Of a DNA stretch of 64,000 nucleotides, positions 33,966 through 42,753 are shown one piece after another. Under the pieces are notes generated by a model. The model had not been told where the DNA came from. It ran no database searches and saw only the letters and a list, made by a program, of their open reading frames with translations. The DNA is from Humibacter albus DSM 18994 (GTDB lineage Bacteria; Actinomycetota; Actinomycetes; Actinomycetales; Microbacteriaceae), in NCBI RefSeq assembly GCF_000421825.1, contig NZ_ATXT01000015.1:62001-126000 (forward strand), given 5' to 3'. Numbering within the stretch: position 1 is the stretch's first letter; each line of letters opens with the position of its first letter. The translations under genes were made by a program, and so were the position numbers.

Positions 33966-35234
33966 ATGCCGGGGAACGGGGTTTCGGGGAACGGGGTCTC
34001 GGGAAACGCTGCGTCGGACAACGGTGCGTCGGCGAGCCGCGCGGGTCTGCTCCGACCGTCGACCGGCGAGCTCGCCCACCGGGTCACGTTCGTGGAGCTG
34101 TTCTTCGATCTCGTGTTCGTGTTCGCGGTCACGCAGCTCTCGCACATGCTCATCCATGAGCAGACCGGCACCTCGCTGGTGCACACCGTCATGCTCACGA
34201 TGGTGGTCTGGATGGCATGGGTCGACACCACGTGGGCGTTGAACTGGCTGAACCCGACGAGCGCTCCGGTCGGCGGGATGCTCTTCGTGCTGATGGCGCT
34301 CGGCATGCTGCTGGCCGTGACGATCCCGGATGCCTTCGGAGGCCAGGCGCTCCCCTTCGCTCTCGCCCTCGTGGCATTCAACCTGGTGCACAGCCTCTTC
34401 ACGGCGGGCGCGTTCCTGCGCTCGCGCCCCGGGCACGCGGTGAACTTCGCGCGCATCTCGATCTGGCACGCCGTCTCGGGTGCCCTCTGGATCGGCGGCG
34501 CTGTCCTGTCTCCTGACACCCGGCTCTGGGTGTGGCTGGCCGCCCTGCTGATCGACTGGCTCGGCCCGCGGGCCATGTTCTGGGTTCCGTTCCTCGGAGG
34601 TTCGCGGCTGGACACCTGGGACATCACCGGCGAGCACATGTCGGAGCGCGTGAGCTCGTTCTTCATCATCGCGCTCGGCGAGTCGATGGTGGTGACCGGA
34701 TCCACGTTCGCCGAGACGGGCATCCAGTGGATCGAGGTCGCGGCGTTCCTCGCCGCGTTCGTCGGCACGGTGCTGATGTTCCAGCTCTACTTCCGGCACA
34801 ATCAGCGCGGGGGCAGCGAGTACATCTCGCGTGCGTCGGAGCGCGGCATGATCGCCCAGACCGCGTACACCTACATTCCCATCGTGCTCGTCTTCGGCAT
34901 CGTCGGCACGGCTGTCGCCGACGGGCTGATTCTGCGCGATCCCACCGGGGGCCACAGCCCGTGGGTCGTCGGGATGCTCTGCGGATCCGCCTCGCTCTAC
35001 GTGCTCGGCAACGCCTTCTTCAGCCGGGCCACCGGAGCTCCCTGGCTGCGGGCCCATCTGGTCGGGGCGGCTGTGTTCGCCGCGATGATCGCACTTTCTC
35101 CGGTGCTCGATCCGCTCACGCTGAGCTGGATCGTGAACGCGGTGCTGCTCGCGATCGTGCTCAGCGAGGTGCGGGACTATCGCTCGGTCGACGACGACGA
35201 AGAATCGATCGACCTCGGCCGCGACGGCGCCTGA
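33966..35234 (+). CDS. LtrA-family (low temperature requirement A) membrane protein
   Basis: This 422-residue membrane protein starts its conserved part at RVTFVELFFDLVFVFAVTQLS, the LtrA signature. About twelve hydrophobic segments follow, with the motif EHMSERVSSFFIIALGESMV in the middle. Its molecular role is unknown; the family name comes from a Listeria cold-growth mutant. The ATG at 33966 has GAGGGGGAGG directly upstream. The first 25 residues are a GNGVS-type repeat. Confidence 0.9.
   Translation: MPGNGVSGNGVSGNAASDNGASASRAGLLRPSTGELAHRVTFVELFFDLVFVFAVTQLSHMLIHEQTGTSLVHTVMLTMVVWMAWVDTTWALNWLNPTSAPVGGMLFVLMALGMLLAVTIPDAFGGQALPFALALVAFNLVHSLFTAGAFLRSRPGHAVNFARISIWHAVSGALWIGGAVLSPDTRLWVWLAALLIDWLGPRAMFWVPFLGGSRLDTWDITGEHMSERVSSFFIIALGESMVVTGSTFAETGIQWIEVAAFLAAFVGTVLMFQLYFRHNQRGGSEYISRASERGMIAQTAYTYIPIVLVFGIVGTAVADGLILRDPTGGHSPWVVGMLCGSASLYVLGNAFFSRATGAPWLRAHLVGAAVFAAMIALSPVLDPLTLSWIVNAVLLAIVLSEVRDYRSVDDDEESIDLGRDGA
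33972..34031 (+). repeat. Four 15-bp tandem units at the LtrA 5' end
   Basis: Units at 33972, 33987, 34002 and 34017 encode GNGVS, GNGVS, GNAAS and DNGAS. They begin two codons after the start ATG. Confidence 0.93.
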
Positions 35235-35240
35235 CGACAG

Positions 35241-35334
35241 CACTGCCAGACGGCGGCACTGCCAGACGGCGGCACTGCCAGACGGCGGCACTGCCTGTCG
35301 GCGGCACTGGCCCGTCGGCGGCACTGGCCTGACG
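35241..35334 (+). repeat. About six 16-bp tandem units downstream of the LtrA gene
   Basis: CACTGCCAGACGGCGG repeats at 35241, 35257 and 35273 exactly, then at 35289, 35305 (17 bp) and 35322 with changes. It fills the space between the LtrA stop and a strong terminator. No coding role is seen. Confidence 0.95.
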
Positions 35335-35340
35335 AAAAGC

Positions 35341-35373
35341 GGGGCGGTGCGACTCCCCCTGTCGCACCGCCCC
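35341..35373 (+). terminator. Strong hairpin terminator after the LtrA gene
   Basis: GGGGCGGTGCGAC (35341-35353) pairs perfectly with GTCGCACCGCCCC (35361-35373) around a seven-base loop; TT then C-rich sequence follows. It should isolate the LtrA gene from the sigma-factor gene. The remaining 270 bases up to 35645 show no clear promoter or ORF. Confidence 0.8.
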
Positions 35374-35645
35374 TTCCCCCACCGCGCGGTTGGTGCCCCC
35401 ACCGGACCCGCGCGGTCCTGGCAGCTTCGGGCCTCAGCCAGGCCCGCCGCGTCGAGGCCGAATGAAGTGACGCGGCGTTGGTCCGTTTCACTGAAGAAGA
35501 CGTGGCGGACGCCGAATCATGACGCGGGTGGTGCGAGATTCAGGAATTGCACATGGCGCCGGGGCATGCGCACAATCATGGAAGCCGTATACCACCCGCT
35601 CCACCCAGGCCGCCGCCTCGACGGGGCCGGAACAGGCATCTCGAC

Positions 35646-37601
35646 ATGACGACCCTCCTGCCGCCACGCAGGCTCGAGCGCACCGGCGACGCCGAGCTCG
35701 TGCGGATGACGCGCAAGGGCGACGCGGATGCCTACGCCACGCTGTTCCGTCGACACGCGTCCGCGGCCGCCTCCGTCGCCCGCTCCGTGACCACCGCCTT
35801 CGAACCCGACGACCTGGTCTCCGAGGCGTACACGCGCATCCTGCAGGCGCTGCAGGCAGGCAAGGGGCCGACCGGCGCATTCCGGCCCTACCTCTTCACC
35901 ACCGTGCGCAACATCGCGGCATCCTGGGGACGTTCGGGAAAGCACGCCGTGCCGCTGGATCCCGAAGAGCTCGACACCATCGCGTTCGCGGAAGACGACC
36001 CCCTCGCCGCGCTGGACCGCTCGCTGACCGCGCAGGCGTTCCGCGCACTGCCCGAGCGCTGGCAGGAGGCGCTCTGGTACAGCGAGGTGGAGGGCATGCA
36101 GCCGGCGGAGCTGGCGCCGCTGCTCGGCGTGCGCGCGTCCGCCGCCGCCGCGCTCTGCTACCGCGCCCGCGAGGGCCTGCGGCAAGCGTGGATCCAGGCG
36201 CACCTCAGCTCCACGAGCCTCGAGCCCGAGTGCCGGTGGACCGTCGAGCGGCTTCCCGCGCTCGCCCGCGGACGCCTCGGCAAGCGGGACCGTTCGCGCG
36301 TCGACGCTCACCTGAAGACCTGCGCGAAGTGTCGCATGGCGGCCGCCGAGGCCCGCGAGGCCGGCAACCGGCTGGTGCTCGTTCTGCTGCCCCTCGCGAT
36401 CGGGACGGGCGGCGCCACCGCCTACCTCGCCGCCGCGAAGGTCGGCGTCGCGGGAGCCACGGTGGCGGCCACCGGTGCCGGCGCCGCGGGGTTGGCGGGC
36501 GGAACATCGGCGGCCGGAACGTCCGGGGGTGCGGCGACGTCCGCTGCCGGAAGCAGTGGAGGCGCCGGCGCCGCGGCGGCCTCCGCGGCCGGCGGCTCGG
36601 GCATCTTCAGCGGCGCCACCGGCGTCGTCATGGGCATCGCGGCCGCGGTCGTCGTGGCGGGTGCCGCGGTCGCCGGAGTGCTCGTCGTCAACTCGCCGGG
36701 GCACGAGACGGACGCGGCGTCGCGCTCGCTCAACGGGTCGGCTTCGGACGGTTCCGGCACGGGTGGTTCCGGATCACACGGATCCGGCGGGCCCGCATCC
36801 GGATCGTCGAGGTCGGGCGATCCCGATTCGTCCGACACCGGTTCGTCCGCACCCGGCTCGCCGACCGTCGAGGCGCCTGTGCACACCCAGAGCAACGTGT
36901 CCACCGACGCGGGAGCTCCGGTCCCGGCATCCCACACCGAGCCGAGCACCCCGCCGGCCACGCCTCCGAGCACTCCGCCCGACACCTCGCCGGGTACGCC
37001 ACCCGACACGCCGCCCGACTCCGGTGGCGGCGACGGATCCCCAGATCCGCCGGCGACCCCGCCGGCCGCACCCACCGTCACGGCCGACACCGGTGGTGGG
37101 CTCTATTTCCCGATCGTCTCCGGCACCGCGGAACCCCACGCCACGGTGGCCGTCTCCGTCACCGGCGCTGCCGACGCCGTCGGCGGCACCACGACCGCGA
37201 CGGTCACGGCCGACACGAGCGGCTCGTGGAGCATCGACACCGCGTTCTCGGGGTTGGGTGCCGGCGAGGGCACGGTGACCGCGACGCAGACGGATGCCGA
37301 CGGACTCGTCTCGGCGCCGGCATCCGCGAGCTTCACGCTCGGCTCACCGCAGTTCACGGTGACCGTCGTCGACCTGGTCTCTACCACCCTGAACGTCACG
37401 GGAGCGCCGAACTCGACGGTGCAGGTGCTGGTGGGCGGAGCGGCCTGGCGGACGGTCTCACTGGATGCCGACGGCCGTGGAAGCACCTCGGTTCTGAGTC
37501 TGTTCGTCTACGGGAACACCTACTCCGTCGGCGTGCAGTACATCGACGACGCGGGACGGGCGGGACCTGTCACGGAGTCCACGGTCACCGTGGGCGAGTA
37601 G
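35646..37601 (+). CDS. ECF sigma factor fused to zinc-finger anti-sigma, membrane and Ig-like domains
   Basis: This is a 651-residue multi-domain chain. Residues 14-95 are sigma region 2 (FEPDDLVSEAYTRILQAL, then FRPYLFTTVRNIAASW) and 125-185 are region 4 (LPERWQEALWYSEVEGM). Residues 195-232 carry an anti-sigma zinc motif, H222-x3-C-x2-C229. Hydrophobic stretches are at about 243-262 and 323-349, separated by a Gly/Ala-rich part. A Ser/Thr/Pro-rich stalk (350-475) leads to a C-terminal part (about 476-650) with Ig-like beta repeats. The design suggests a self-inhibited, membrane-tethered sigma factor sensing an external signal. Its topology and release step are unknown. No separate anti-sigma gene is adjacent. 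Confidence 0.88.
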   Translation: MTTLLPPRRLERTGDAELVRMTRKGDADAYATLFRRHASAAASVARSVTTAFEPDDLVSEAYTRILQALQAGKGPTGAFRPYLFTTVRNIAASWGRSGKHAVPLDPEELDTIAFAEDDPLAALDRSLTAQAFRALPERWQEALWYSEVEGMQPAELAPLLGVRASAAAALCYRAREGLRQAWIQAHLSSTSLEPECRWTVERLPALARGRLGKRDRSRVDAHLKTCAKCRMAAAEAREAGNRLVLVLLPLAIGTGGATAYLAAAKVGVAGATVAATGAGAAGLAGGTSAAGTSGGAATSAAGSSGGAGAAAASAAGGSGIFSGATGVVMGIAAAVVVAGAAVAGVLVVNSPGHETDAASRSLNGSASDGSGTGGSGSHGSGGPASGSSRSGDPDSSDTGSSAPGSPTVEAPVHTQSNVSTDAGAPVPASHTEPSTPPATPPSTPPDTSPGTPPDTPPDSGGGDGSPDPPATPPAAPTVTADTGGGLYFPIVSGTAEPHATVAVSVTGAADAVGGTTTATVTADTSGSWSIDTAFSGLGAGEGTVTATQTDADGLVSAPASASFTLGSPQFTVTVVDLVSTTLNVTGAPNSTVQVLVGGAAWRTVSLDADGRGSTSVLSLFVYGNTYSVGVQYIDDAGRAGPVTESTVTVGE

Positions 37602-37670
37602 CGCTCGCGCGACTCCACATTCTGATGGCTCGAGCCCGGCACCTGGAACCGATGCCTCGAACCGGCGCCC

Positions 37671-39011
37671 TCAAGCGGCGCCGCCCGCCCTCGCCGCCTG
37701 CGCCCTCGTGCGCAACGTGAGCACGAACATGACGATCGCGACGATGAGGATCGCCACCGCCGCCCAGGGAACCGCGAGGATGCCCCACACCGCGTAGATC
37801 ACGCTGCCCACCATCGCGCCGCCGCCGATGCCCACGTTGAACGCCGTCGTGTACAGCGCACTCGCGGTCTCGCGGAACCGTACCGACGAGACGTGCAGCA
37901 ACTGCGTCTGGAGGAGCGGGGGCAGGCATCCGAACGCGAGCGTCCAGAGCACGTACGCCGCGATCGCCAACGGCGGCACCCCCACGAAGACGCCGAGCAG
38001 CAGGACGCCGACCGTGGTGAGAAGCAGACCGGTCAGCGCCGCGGCGTTCTGCCGGCGGCCGAGCACCGTGCCGACGAGGAGCACGCTGATCGCGCCCATC
38101 GCACCGCCGACGAACAGCATCGGGCCCACCGCGCCCTCGCCGAGACCCATCGCGTCGGAGACGAAGGGTGCGATGTAGGCGTTCAGCGTGAAGCTGCCGA
38201 GCGTGATCAGCACCGTGAGCACGCAGACCAGCATGACCGGCCGCACGCTCGCATCGTGCGCTCGACTTCGCCGCTTCGGCCGGTGCTGGTCGCCGAGGGT
38301 GATCGTCGCGACCCCGCCCGTCACCGTGGCCATCCCGCCCGTCGCCGGAGCAAGGTCCGCGGCGCCGTGCAGCGCCGAGGTCCGAAGCTTCGGCAGCATC
38401 AGACCGACGACGACGGCACCGAGGAGCAACAGGCATCCGACCACGGCGAATGCGGCACGCCAGCCGAACGCATGACCGAGCACCGTCGCGATCGGCGCGC
38501 CCAGGATGAACGCGAGCGAGACCCCGCCCGACGTGATCGCCACGGCGCGCGCCAGCTGATGCGCGGGCACGATGTGGCCCGCATAGGCGCCCGTCACCGC
38601 CCAGAACACGCCGTGCGCCATGCCGCCGATGACGCGGGCGAGCACTGCCAGCCCGTAGTTCGGGGCGATGGCCAGCAGCAGCGAGCTCGCACCGATCACG
38701 ATGATCACGGCGACGACGAGCGGGCGGCGTGGGATGCGCCGGGTCAGCGCCGTCAACGGCGTCGTCGCGATCACCACGGTGAAGGCATACACCGACACCA
38801 GCAGCCCCGCCTGCGGAGTCGTCACGTGCAGACCGCCGGCCAGCTCCGGCAAGAGGCCCGTGGGCAGCGTCTCACTCGTGACCGCGAGGAACGCGGCGGC
38901 GGCGAGCGCGAGCATCCCGACCCAGGGGAAACGGCCGGCGCCCTGCTCGATGCCGACGCCTGCGGGTGCGGCGACCGAAGCGCTGCGGCGCGCATTCGAC
39001 TCGCGCGACAT
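37671..39011 (-). CDS. MFS transporter (DHA1-type exporter)
   Basis: This is a 446-residue major-facilitator protein with twelve predicted helices, beginning WVGMLALAAAAFLAVTSETLPTGLLPEL, a pattern typical of the AraJ/Cmx-type drug or sugar efflux subgroup. The loop ALTRRIPRRPLVV matches the MFS motif between helices 2 and 3. A central cytoplasmic loop (about 205-250) holds short GGMATVTGGVATI repeats. ATG 39011 has GAGGGAGTGG upstream. It converges with the sigma-factor gene. The substrate is unknown. Confidence 0.9.
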   Translation of the reverse strand: MSRESNARRSASVAAPAGVGIEQGAGRFPWVGMLALAAAAFLAVTSETLPTGLLPELAGGLHVTTPQAGLLVSVYAFTVVIATTPLTALTRRIPRRPLVVAVIIVIGASSLLLAIAPNYGLAVLARVIGGMAHGVFWAVTGAYAGHIVPAHQLARAVAITSGGVSLAFILGAPIATVLGHAFGWRAAFAVVGCLLLLGAVVVGLMLPKLRTSALHGAADLAPATGGMATVTGGVATITLGDQHRPKRRSRAHDASVRPVMLVCVLTVLITLGSFTLNAYIAPFVSDAMGLGEGAVGPMLFVGGAMGAISVLLVGTVLGRRQNAAALTGLLLTTVGVLLLGVFVGVPPLAIAAYVLWTLAFGCLPPLLQTQLLHVSSVRFRETASALYTTAFNVGIGGGAMVGSVIYAVWGILAVPWAAVAILIVAIVMFVLTLRTRAQAARAGGAA

Positions 39012-39166
39012 GCTCACCACTCCCTCGGTTCTGCGCACGCCGCCCGCCCCGTGCGGCGCAAAGTCGTGTGTGCGAGACCTCAATCTAATCGATTCGATCG
39101 CGGTTGTTGCGCGTCTCGGCGGCGACCTCGGTCTGGCCGTCCCCGCGGGTGCCCTACCCTGGGGGA

Positions 39167-40063
39167 ATGGTTCCGGAAACACCCGCCGTGACGACGTCCG
39201 GCGTCGACGATCCCGCGCTTCAGCACCGGGTGCTGACGCTCGTCTGCGCCGACCGCCCGGGAATCGTGCACGACATCACCGGAGCCGTCGTGCAGGCCCG
39301 CGGCAACATCACCGAGAGCCAGCAGTTCTCCAGCGCCGACACGGGCCGCTTCTTCATGCGTCTGCAGATCCAGTCGCCGGCCGACCGGGCCGAGTTCGAG
39401 TCTGCGCTCCTCCCGGTGACGCAGCGCTACGACATGGCCTACACGCTCGACACAGTGGGCCGGCCGTTGCGCACCCTGGTGCTCGTCTCGAAGGCGGCGC
39501 ACTGTCTGAACGACCTGCTGTTCCGGCAGCGCGCGGGACAGCTGCCCGTTGACATCCCGCTCGTGCTCTCGAACCACGGTGCACTGCGCGACCTCGCCGG
39601 CTTCTACGGCGTGCCGTTCGACTCGCTCGCGGTGACGGATGCCGAGAGCAAGGCGGCCTTCGAGGCCCGCGTTCTCGAGGCGGTCGACCACTACGACATC
39701 GAGCTGGTCGTGCTCGCGCGTTACATGCAGATTCTCTCTCCGCAGTTCTGCGAGGCGCTGAGCGGGCGCTGCATCAACATCCACCACTCGTTCCTGCCCG
39801 GGTTCAAGGGTGCCAACCCCTACAAGCAGGCGCACGCTCGCGGCGTCAAGCTCATCGGCGCCACGGCGCACTTCGTGACCAGCGACCTCGACGAAGGCCC
39901 GATCATCGAGCAGAACGTGGTGCGCGTCGACCACAGCCAGTCGGCGTCGCAACTGATGGCGATCGGTCAGGACGAAGAGAGCCGCACGCTCACGCAGGCG
40001 GTCAAGTGGTTCGCGGAGAACCGCGTGCTGCTCGACGGCGCCCGCACCATCATCTTCCGCTGA
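39167..40063 (+). CDS. purU: Formyltetrahydrofolate deformylase
   Basis: PurU hydrolyses 10-formyl-THF to THF and formate, balancing one-carbon pools. The 298-residue protein has an N-terminal ACT domain (LTLVCADRPGIVHDITGAVVQARGNI) and a C-terminal formyltransferase-like domain with LSNHGALRDLAGFYGVPF, NIHHSFLPGFKGANPYKQA, and the catalytic Asp in TSDLDEGPIIEQ. ATG 39167 has a run of G (39161-39165) close upstream. Functionally it relates to glyA elsewhere in the window. Confidence 0.96.
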   Translation: MVPETPAVTTSGVDDPALQHRVLTLVCADRPGIVHDITGAVVQARGNITESQQFSSADTGRFFMRLQIQSPADRAEFESALLPVTQRYDMAYTLDTVGRPLRTLVLVSKAAHCLNDLLFRQRAGQLPVDIPLVLSNHGALRDLAGFYGVPFDSLAVTDAESKAAFEARVLEAVDHYDIELVVLARYMQILSPQFCEALSGRCINIHHSFLPGFKGANPYKQAHARGVKLIGATAHFVTSDLDEGPIIEQNVVRVDHSQSASQLMAIGQDEESRTLTQAVKWFAENRVLLDGARTIIFR

Positions 40064-40080
40064 GGCCAGCAGCACTATCG

Positions 40081-40245
40081 GCCGATATCGCGGCTGCGCC
40101 ACTCACAGGCTCAATCGGGTCGGCCGTGCGAGCACGCTCCCACGGCTCTCCCCTCAATCGCCGATATCGTGGCTGCGCCACTCACAGGCTCAATCGGGTC
40201 GGCCGTGCGAGCACGCTCCCACGGCTCTCCCCTCAATCGCCGATA
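40081..40245 (+). repeat. 79-bp tandem duplication upstream of the yrdB-like/nagA genes
   Basis: GCCGATATCG starts at 40081 and again at 40160, and GCCGATA at 40239, giving two near-identical 79-bp units plus the first bases of a third. The two full units differ at only a few bases. The junction to the following gene reads GATAACATAAAC, which includes a TAACAT -10-like hexamer. The repeat fills almost the whole gap after purU. Confidence 0.97.
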
Positions 40246-40256
40246 ACATAAACAGG

Positions 40257-40619
40257 ATGTCCACCCCGAGTTCCGAGCACACCCGCGCCCCGATCGACGT
40301 GTGGGACGTGCTGCGCTTTCTGATCGAGCTGTTCGCCTTCGTCTCCCTGGCGGTCTGGGGGTTCATCGCCTGGCCGCTGCCGTGGAACATCGTCGTCGGC
40401 ATCGGCGCCCCGCTGTTCGCGATCGTGCTCTGGGCCCTCTTCCGCTCTCCGAGGGCGGTCATCCGCATCGACACCTTCGGCAAGGCGATCGTCGAGATCA
40501 TCGTGATGACGGCCGCCGCGTTCGCATGGTGGGACCTGGGGCAGCCGATCGTGGCCGTCGTCTTCGCCGTCGTCGCACTGGCGAGCGGCATCATCAGCGG
40601 ACGGAAGGAACTGGCATGA
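40257..40619 (+). CDS. YrdB-like DUF2568 small membrane protein
   Basis: This is a 120-residue protein with four hydrophobic segments and the family pattern FLIELFAFVSLAVWGF, then GIGAPLFAIVLWALFRSPRA. DUF2568/YrdB proteins have no known function. The stop overlaps the nagA start (ATGA), so the protein is co-translated with an amino-sugar enzyme. Both the promoter and the ribosome site lie at the end of the 79-bp repeat. Confidence 0.85.
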   Translation: MSTPSSEHTRAPIDVWDVLRFLIELFAFVSLAVWGFIAWPLPWNIVVGIGAPLFAIVLWALFRSPRAVIRIDTFGKAIVEIIVMTAAAFAWWDLGQPIVAVVFAVVALASGIISGRKELA

Positions 40620-41770
40620 GCGCCGCGCACGTCATCCATTCGGCACGCAAGTTGGATGCCGGTGGCCAGGTCGACGACTTCTGGCTCGCCACCGCCGGCG
40701 ACCGCATCGCCGCCACCGGCAGCGGAGCCGGCTGGCACGCGTACGCCGAGGGCGCGGAGGTCACCGACGCCGGCGGCGCGTGGCTGACGCCCGGGTTCAT
40801 CGACCTGCACTCGCATGGCGCCGGCGGATTCGCCTACGAGGGCGACCCGGACGACATGTCGGAGGCGCTCGTCACCCACCGCCGGCACGGCACGACGAGG
40901 TCCATCCTGAGCCTCGTCGCCAACCCGCTCGCGGAGCTGCGCGAGAGCCTGGAGGACATCGCCGACCTGATGGAGGACGACCCGCTGGTGCTCGGCTCGC
41001 ACCTGGAGGGCCCGTTCCTCAACGCGGAGCGCCGCGGCGCCCACAATCCCGACTTCTTGCGCGCCCCCGACGACCCGGCGATGGTCGAGCAGCTGATCGC
41101 CGCCGCCCGCGGCACGCTGCGCCAGATCACCATCGCGCCCGAGCTTCCGGGAGCACTCGAGGCCATGGATGTGCTCGTCGAGGCCGGCGTCATCGTCGCC
41201 GTCGGGCACACCCAGGCCACCGAGGAGCAGGCGAAGACCGCGTTCGACCGGGGTGCGCGGGTGCTGACGCACGCGTTCAACGCGATGCCGGGCATCCATC
41301 ACCGCAAGCCGGGACCGGTCGTGGCGGCAATGGATGACGAGCGGGTGACGCTCGAACTCATCCTCGACGGATTCCACGTGCATCCGGATGTCGCCCACCT
41401 CGCGTTCGTGCAGGCCCCTGGCCGCATCGCGCTCATCACCGACTCGATGGCGGCGGCGGGTGCCGCCGACGGCGACTACCGGCTCGGCTCGCTCAACGTC
41501 ACCGTCACCGACGGCAAGGCACTGCTCTCGGGCACGACCAGCATCGCCGGATCGACGCTCACGCAGGATGCCGCGCTCAAGATCGCGGTGGAATCCGCCC
41601 GCGTCGAGCCCGCGGCGGCCATCGAGGCGCTCACGCTCACGCCGGCACGCGTGCTGGGCCGCGACCACGAGCTCGGACGCCTGGCACCGGGCTACCTTGC
41701 CGACGCCGTGCTGCTCGGCCACGGCTGGGACGTGCAGCGCGTGTGGGCCGCCGGCGAACAGCTAAGCTGA
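40616..41770 (+). CDS. nagA: N-acetylglucosamine-6-phosphate deacetylase
   Basis: NagA removes acetate from GlcNAc-6-P to give glucosamine-6-P, the NagB substrate. The 384-residue amidohydrolase shows TPGFIDLHSHGAGG, the metal/catalytic regions LGSHLEGPFLNAERRGAHN and VAVGHTQAT, THAFNAMPGIHHRKPG, and the catalytic Asp in ALITDSMAAAG. It is translationally coupled to the yrdB-like gene. nagB lies about 1.8 kb further on the opposite strand. Confidence 0.96.
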   Translation: MSAAHVIHSARKLDAGGQVDDFWLATAGDRIAATGSGAGWHAYAEGAEVTDAGGAWLTPGFIDLHSHGAGGFAYEGDPDDMSEALVTHRRHGTTRSILSLVANPLAELRESLEDIADLMEDDPLVLGSHLEGPFLNAERRGAHNPDFLRAPDDPAMVEQLIAAARGTLRQITIAPELPGALEAMDVLVEAGVIVAVGHTQATEEQAKTAFDRGARVLTHAFNAMPGIHHRKPGPVVAAMDDERVTLELILDGFHVHPDVAHLAFVQAPGRIALITDSMAAAGAADGDYRLGSLNVTVTDGKALLSGTTSIAGSTLTQDAALKIAVESARVEPAAAIEALTLTPARVLGRDHELGRLAPGYLADAVLLGHGWDVQRVWAAGEQLS

Positions 41771-41826
41771 GCCGGGCCTCGACCACGGCCCGTCCACCTC
41801 GCCCCGCGCTGCCATCGGGAGATGTC

Positions 41827-42690
41827 ATGCCGACCGATGACGCGTTCCACGACCAGGCGGTTCGCCTCGTCGACGAGGCGCGCGCACGTGCGCCGCAACT
41901 GCCTCTGGACACCGCGGTCGCCCGCGTCGCCAAACTGCTCGGCATGAGCGCCGACGATGTGCGCGAGCGAGTGGTCGCGGAGCATCCCGGTGCGAATGCG
42001 CTGTCGGCCCCGATGCCGGATGTCGCCGGCAGAAACGACGTCGTTCCAGCTCTGCCTGCCACACGCCGACGGCGACGAAGCAGGCTGGCCGTCGTCATCC
42101 TCGCCTCCATCGCCGTAGTGATTGCGGTGGCGATCGTGTGGTCGGTGGTCGCCTCGATCATCGACGTCAGCACCAAGCGTGAGCTTCAGCAGCACGGCAC
42201 TCGCGTCGCGGCGACCGTCACCTCGATGCGCCCCAGTTCCTGCGTGGGACGCGGCGGATGCTCCCCCGCCGACCTCGGCTACACCTTCTCGACCCGAGAC
42301 GGGGCGAGGATCACGGTGACCGAATCGGATGTTCCGAACAGCGTGTACAACAGCGTTCGAGTCGGCGGTCGGATGTCTGTGACTTACGATCCGACGGACC
42401 CGAGGCGGAACGGACCGACTGCGGCGCTGACGTCGTTCAATCCCGATACGAGCCGCATGATCACGCTCGTGGCCGCTGCGGGAGCGTTCTACCTGCTGAC
42501 GCGCCTCGTACATCTACTGCCATGGCTCGGCACCGGAACCTCCAGCGGTCGGGCGAAGAGACGGCAGGGCCGCATGTCCGGTTGTCTGGGGTTCGTGCTG
42601 TGGCTGGTCGTGTGGGCGATTTTCCTCGGCGTCTGCTTCGCTCTCGGCGGACTGCTGAACACGGTGCTCGAAGCGCTCTTTCTCGGGTAG
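41827..42690 (+). CDS. Membrane protein with DUF3592-like domain, function unknown
   Basis: This 287-residue protein has an N-terminal soluble helical part (about 1-75), one membrane helix (LAVVILASIAVVIAVAIVWSV), and an exterior segment. That segment carries the DUF3592-like pattern RVAATVTSMRPSSCVG, then VRVGGRMSVTYDPTDPR, and two more helices follow at the C-terminus. Two cysteines (SSCVGRGGC) may form a disulphide. The ATG at 41827 has GGGAGA about five bases upstream. No functional inference is possible. Confidence 0.75.
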   Translation: MPTDDAFHDQAVRLVDEARARAPQLPLDTAVARVAKLLGMSADDVRERVVAEHPGANALSAPMPDVAGRNDVVPALPATRRRRRSRLAVVILASIAVVIAVAIVWSVVASIIDVSTKRELQQHGTRVAATVTSMRPSSCVGRGGCSPADLGYTFSTRDGARITVTESDVPNSVYNSVRVGGRMSVTYDPTDPRRNGPTAALTSFNPDTSRMITLVAAAGAFYLLTRLVHLLPWLGTGTSSGRAKRRQGRMSGCLGFVLWLVVWAIFLGVCFALGGLLNTVLEALFLG

Positions 42691-42719
42691 CCGTCGCCGA
42701 CAGCACGCCGGGCCGACCT

Positions 42720-42747
42720 TTGGCACTGACCTGGACACCGGTATCAT
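42720..42747 (+). promoter_or_regulatory. Promoter for a leaderless small membrane-protein gene
   Basis: TTGGCA (42720-42725) and TATCAT (42742-42747) are spaced by 16 bases. The expected start point is at or within a base or two of the GTG at 42754, so the mRNA is probably leaderless, a frequent arrangement in actinobacteria. Confidence 0.6.
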
Positions 42748-42753
42748 TCCCCG

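Noticed and set aside
35241-35334. 16-bp repeats considered as a CRISPR array
   Set aside because: Units are contiguous with no spacers and are far shorter than CRISPR repeats; no cas genes are present.
40081-40245. 79-bp repeat considered as an attachment site or transposon end
   Set aside because: It is a direct tandem duplication without inverted ends, and no integrase or transposase is nearby.
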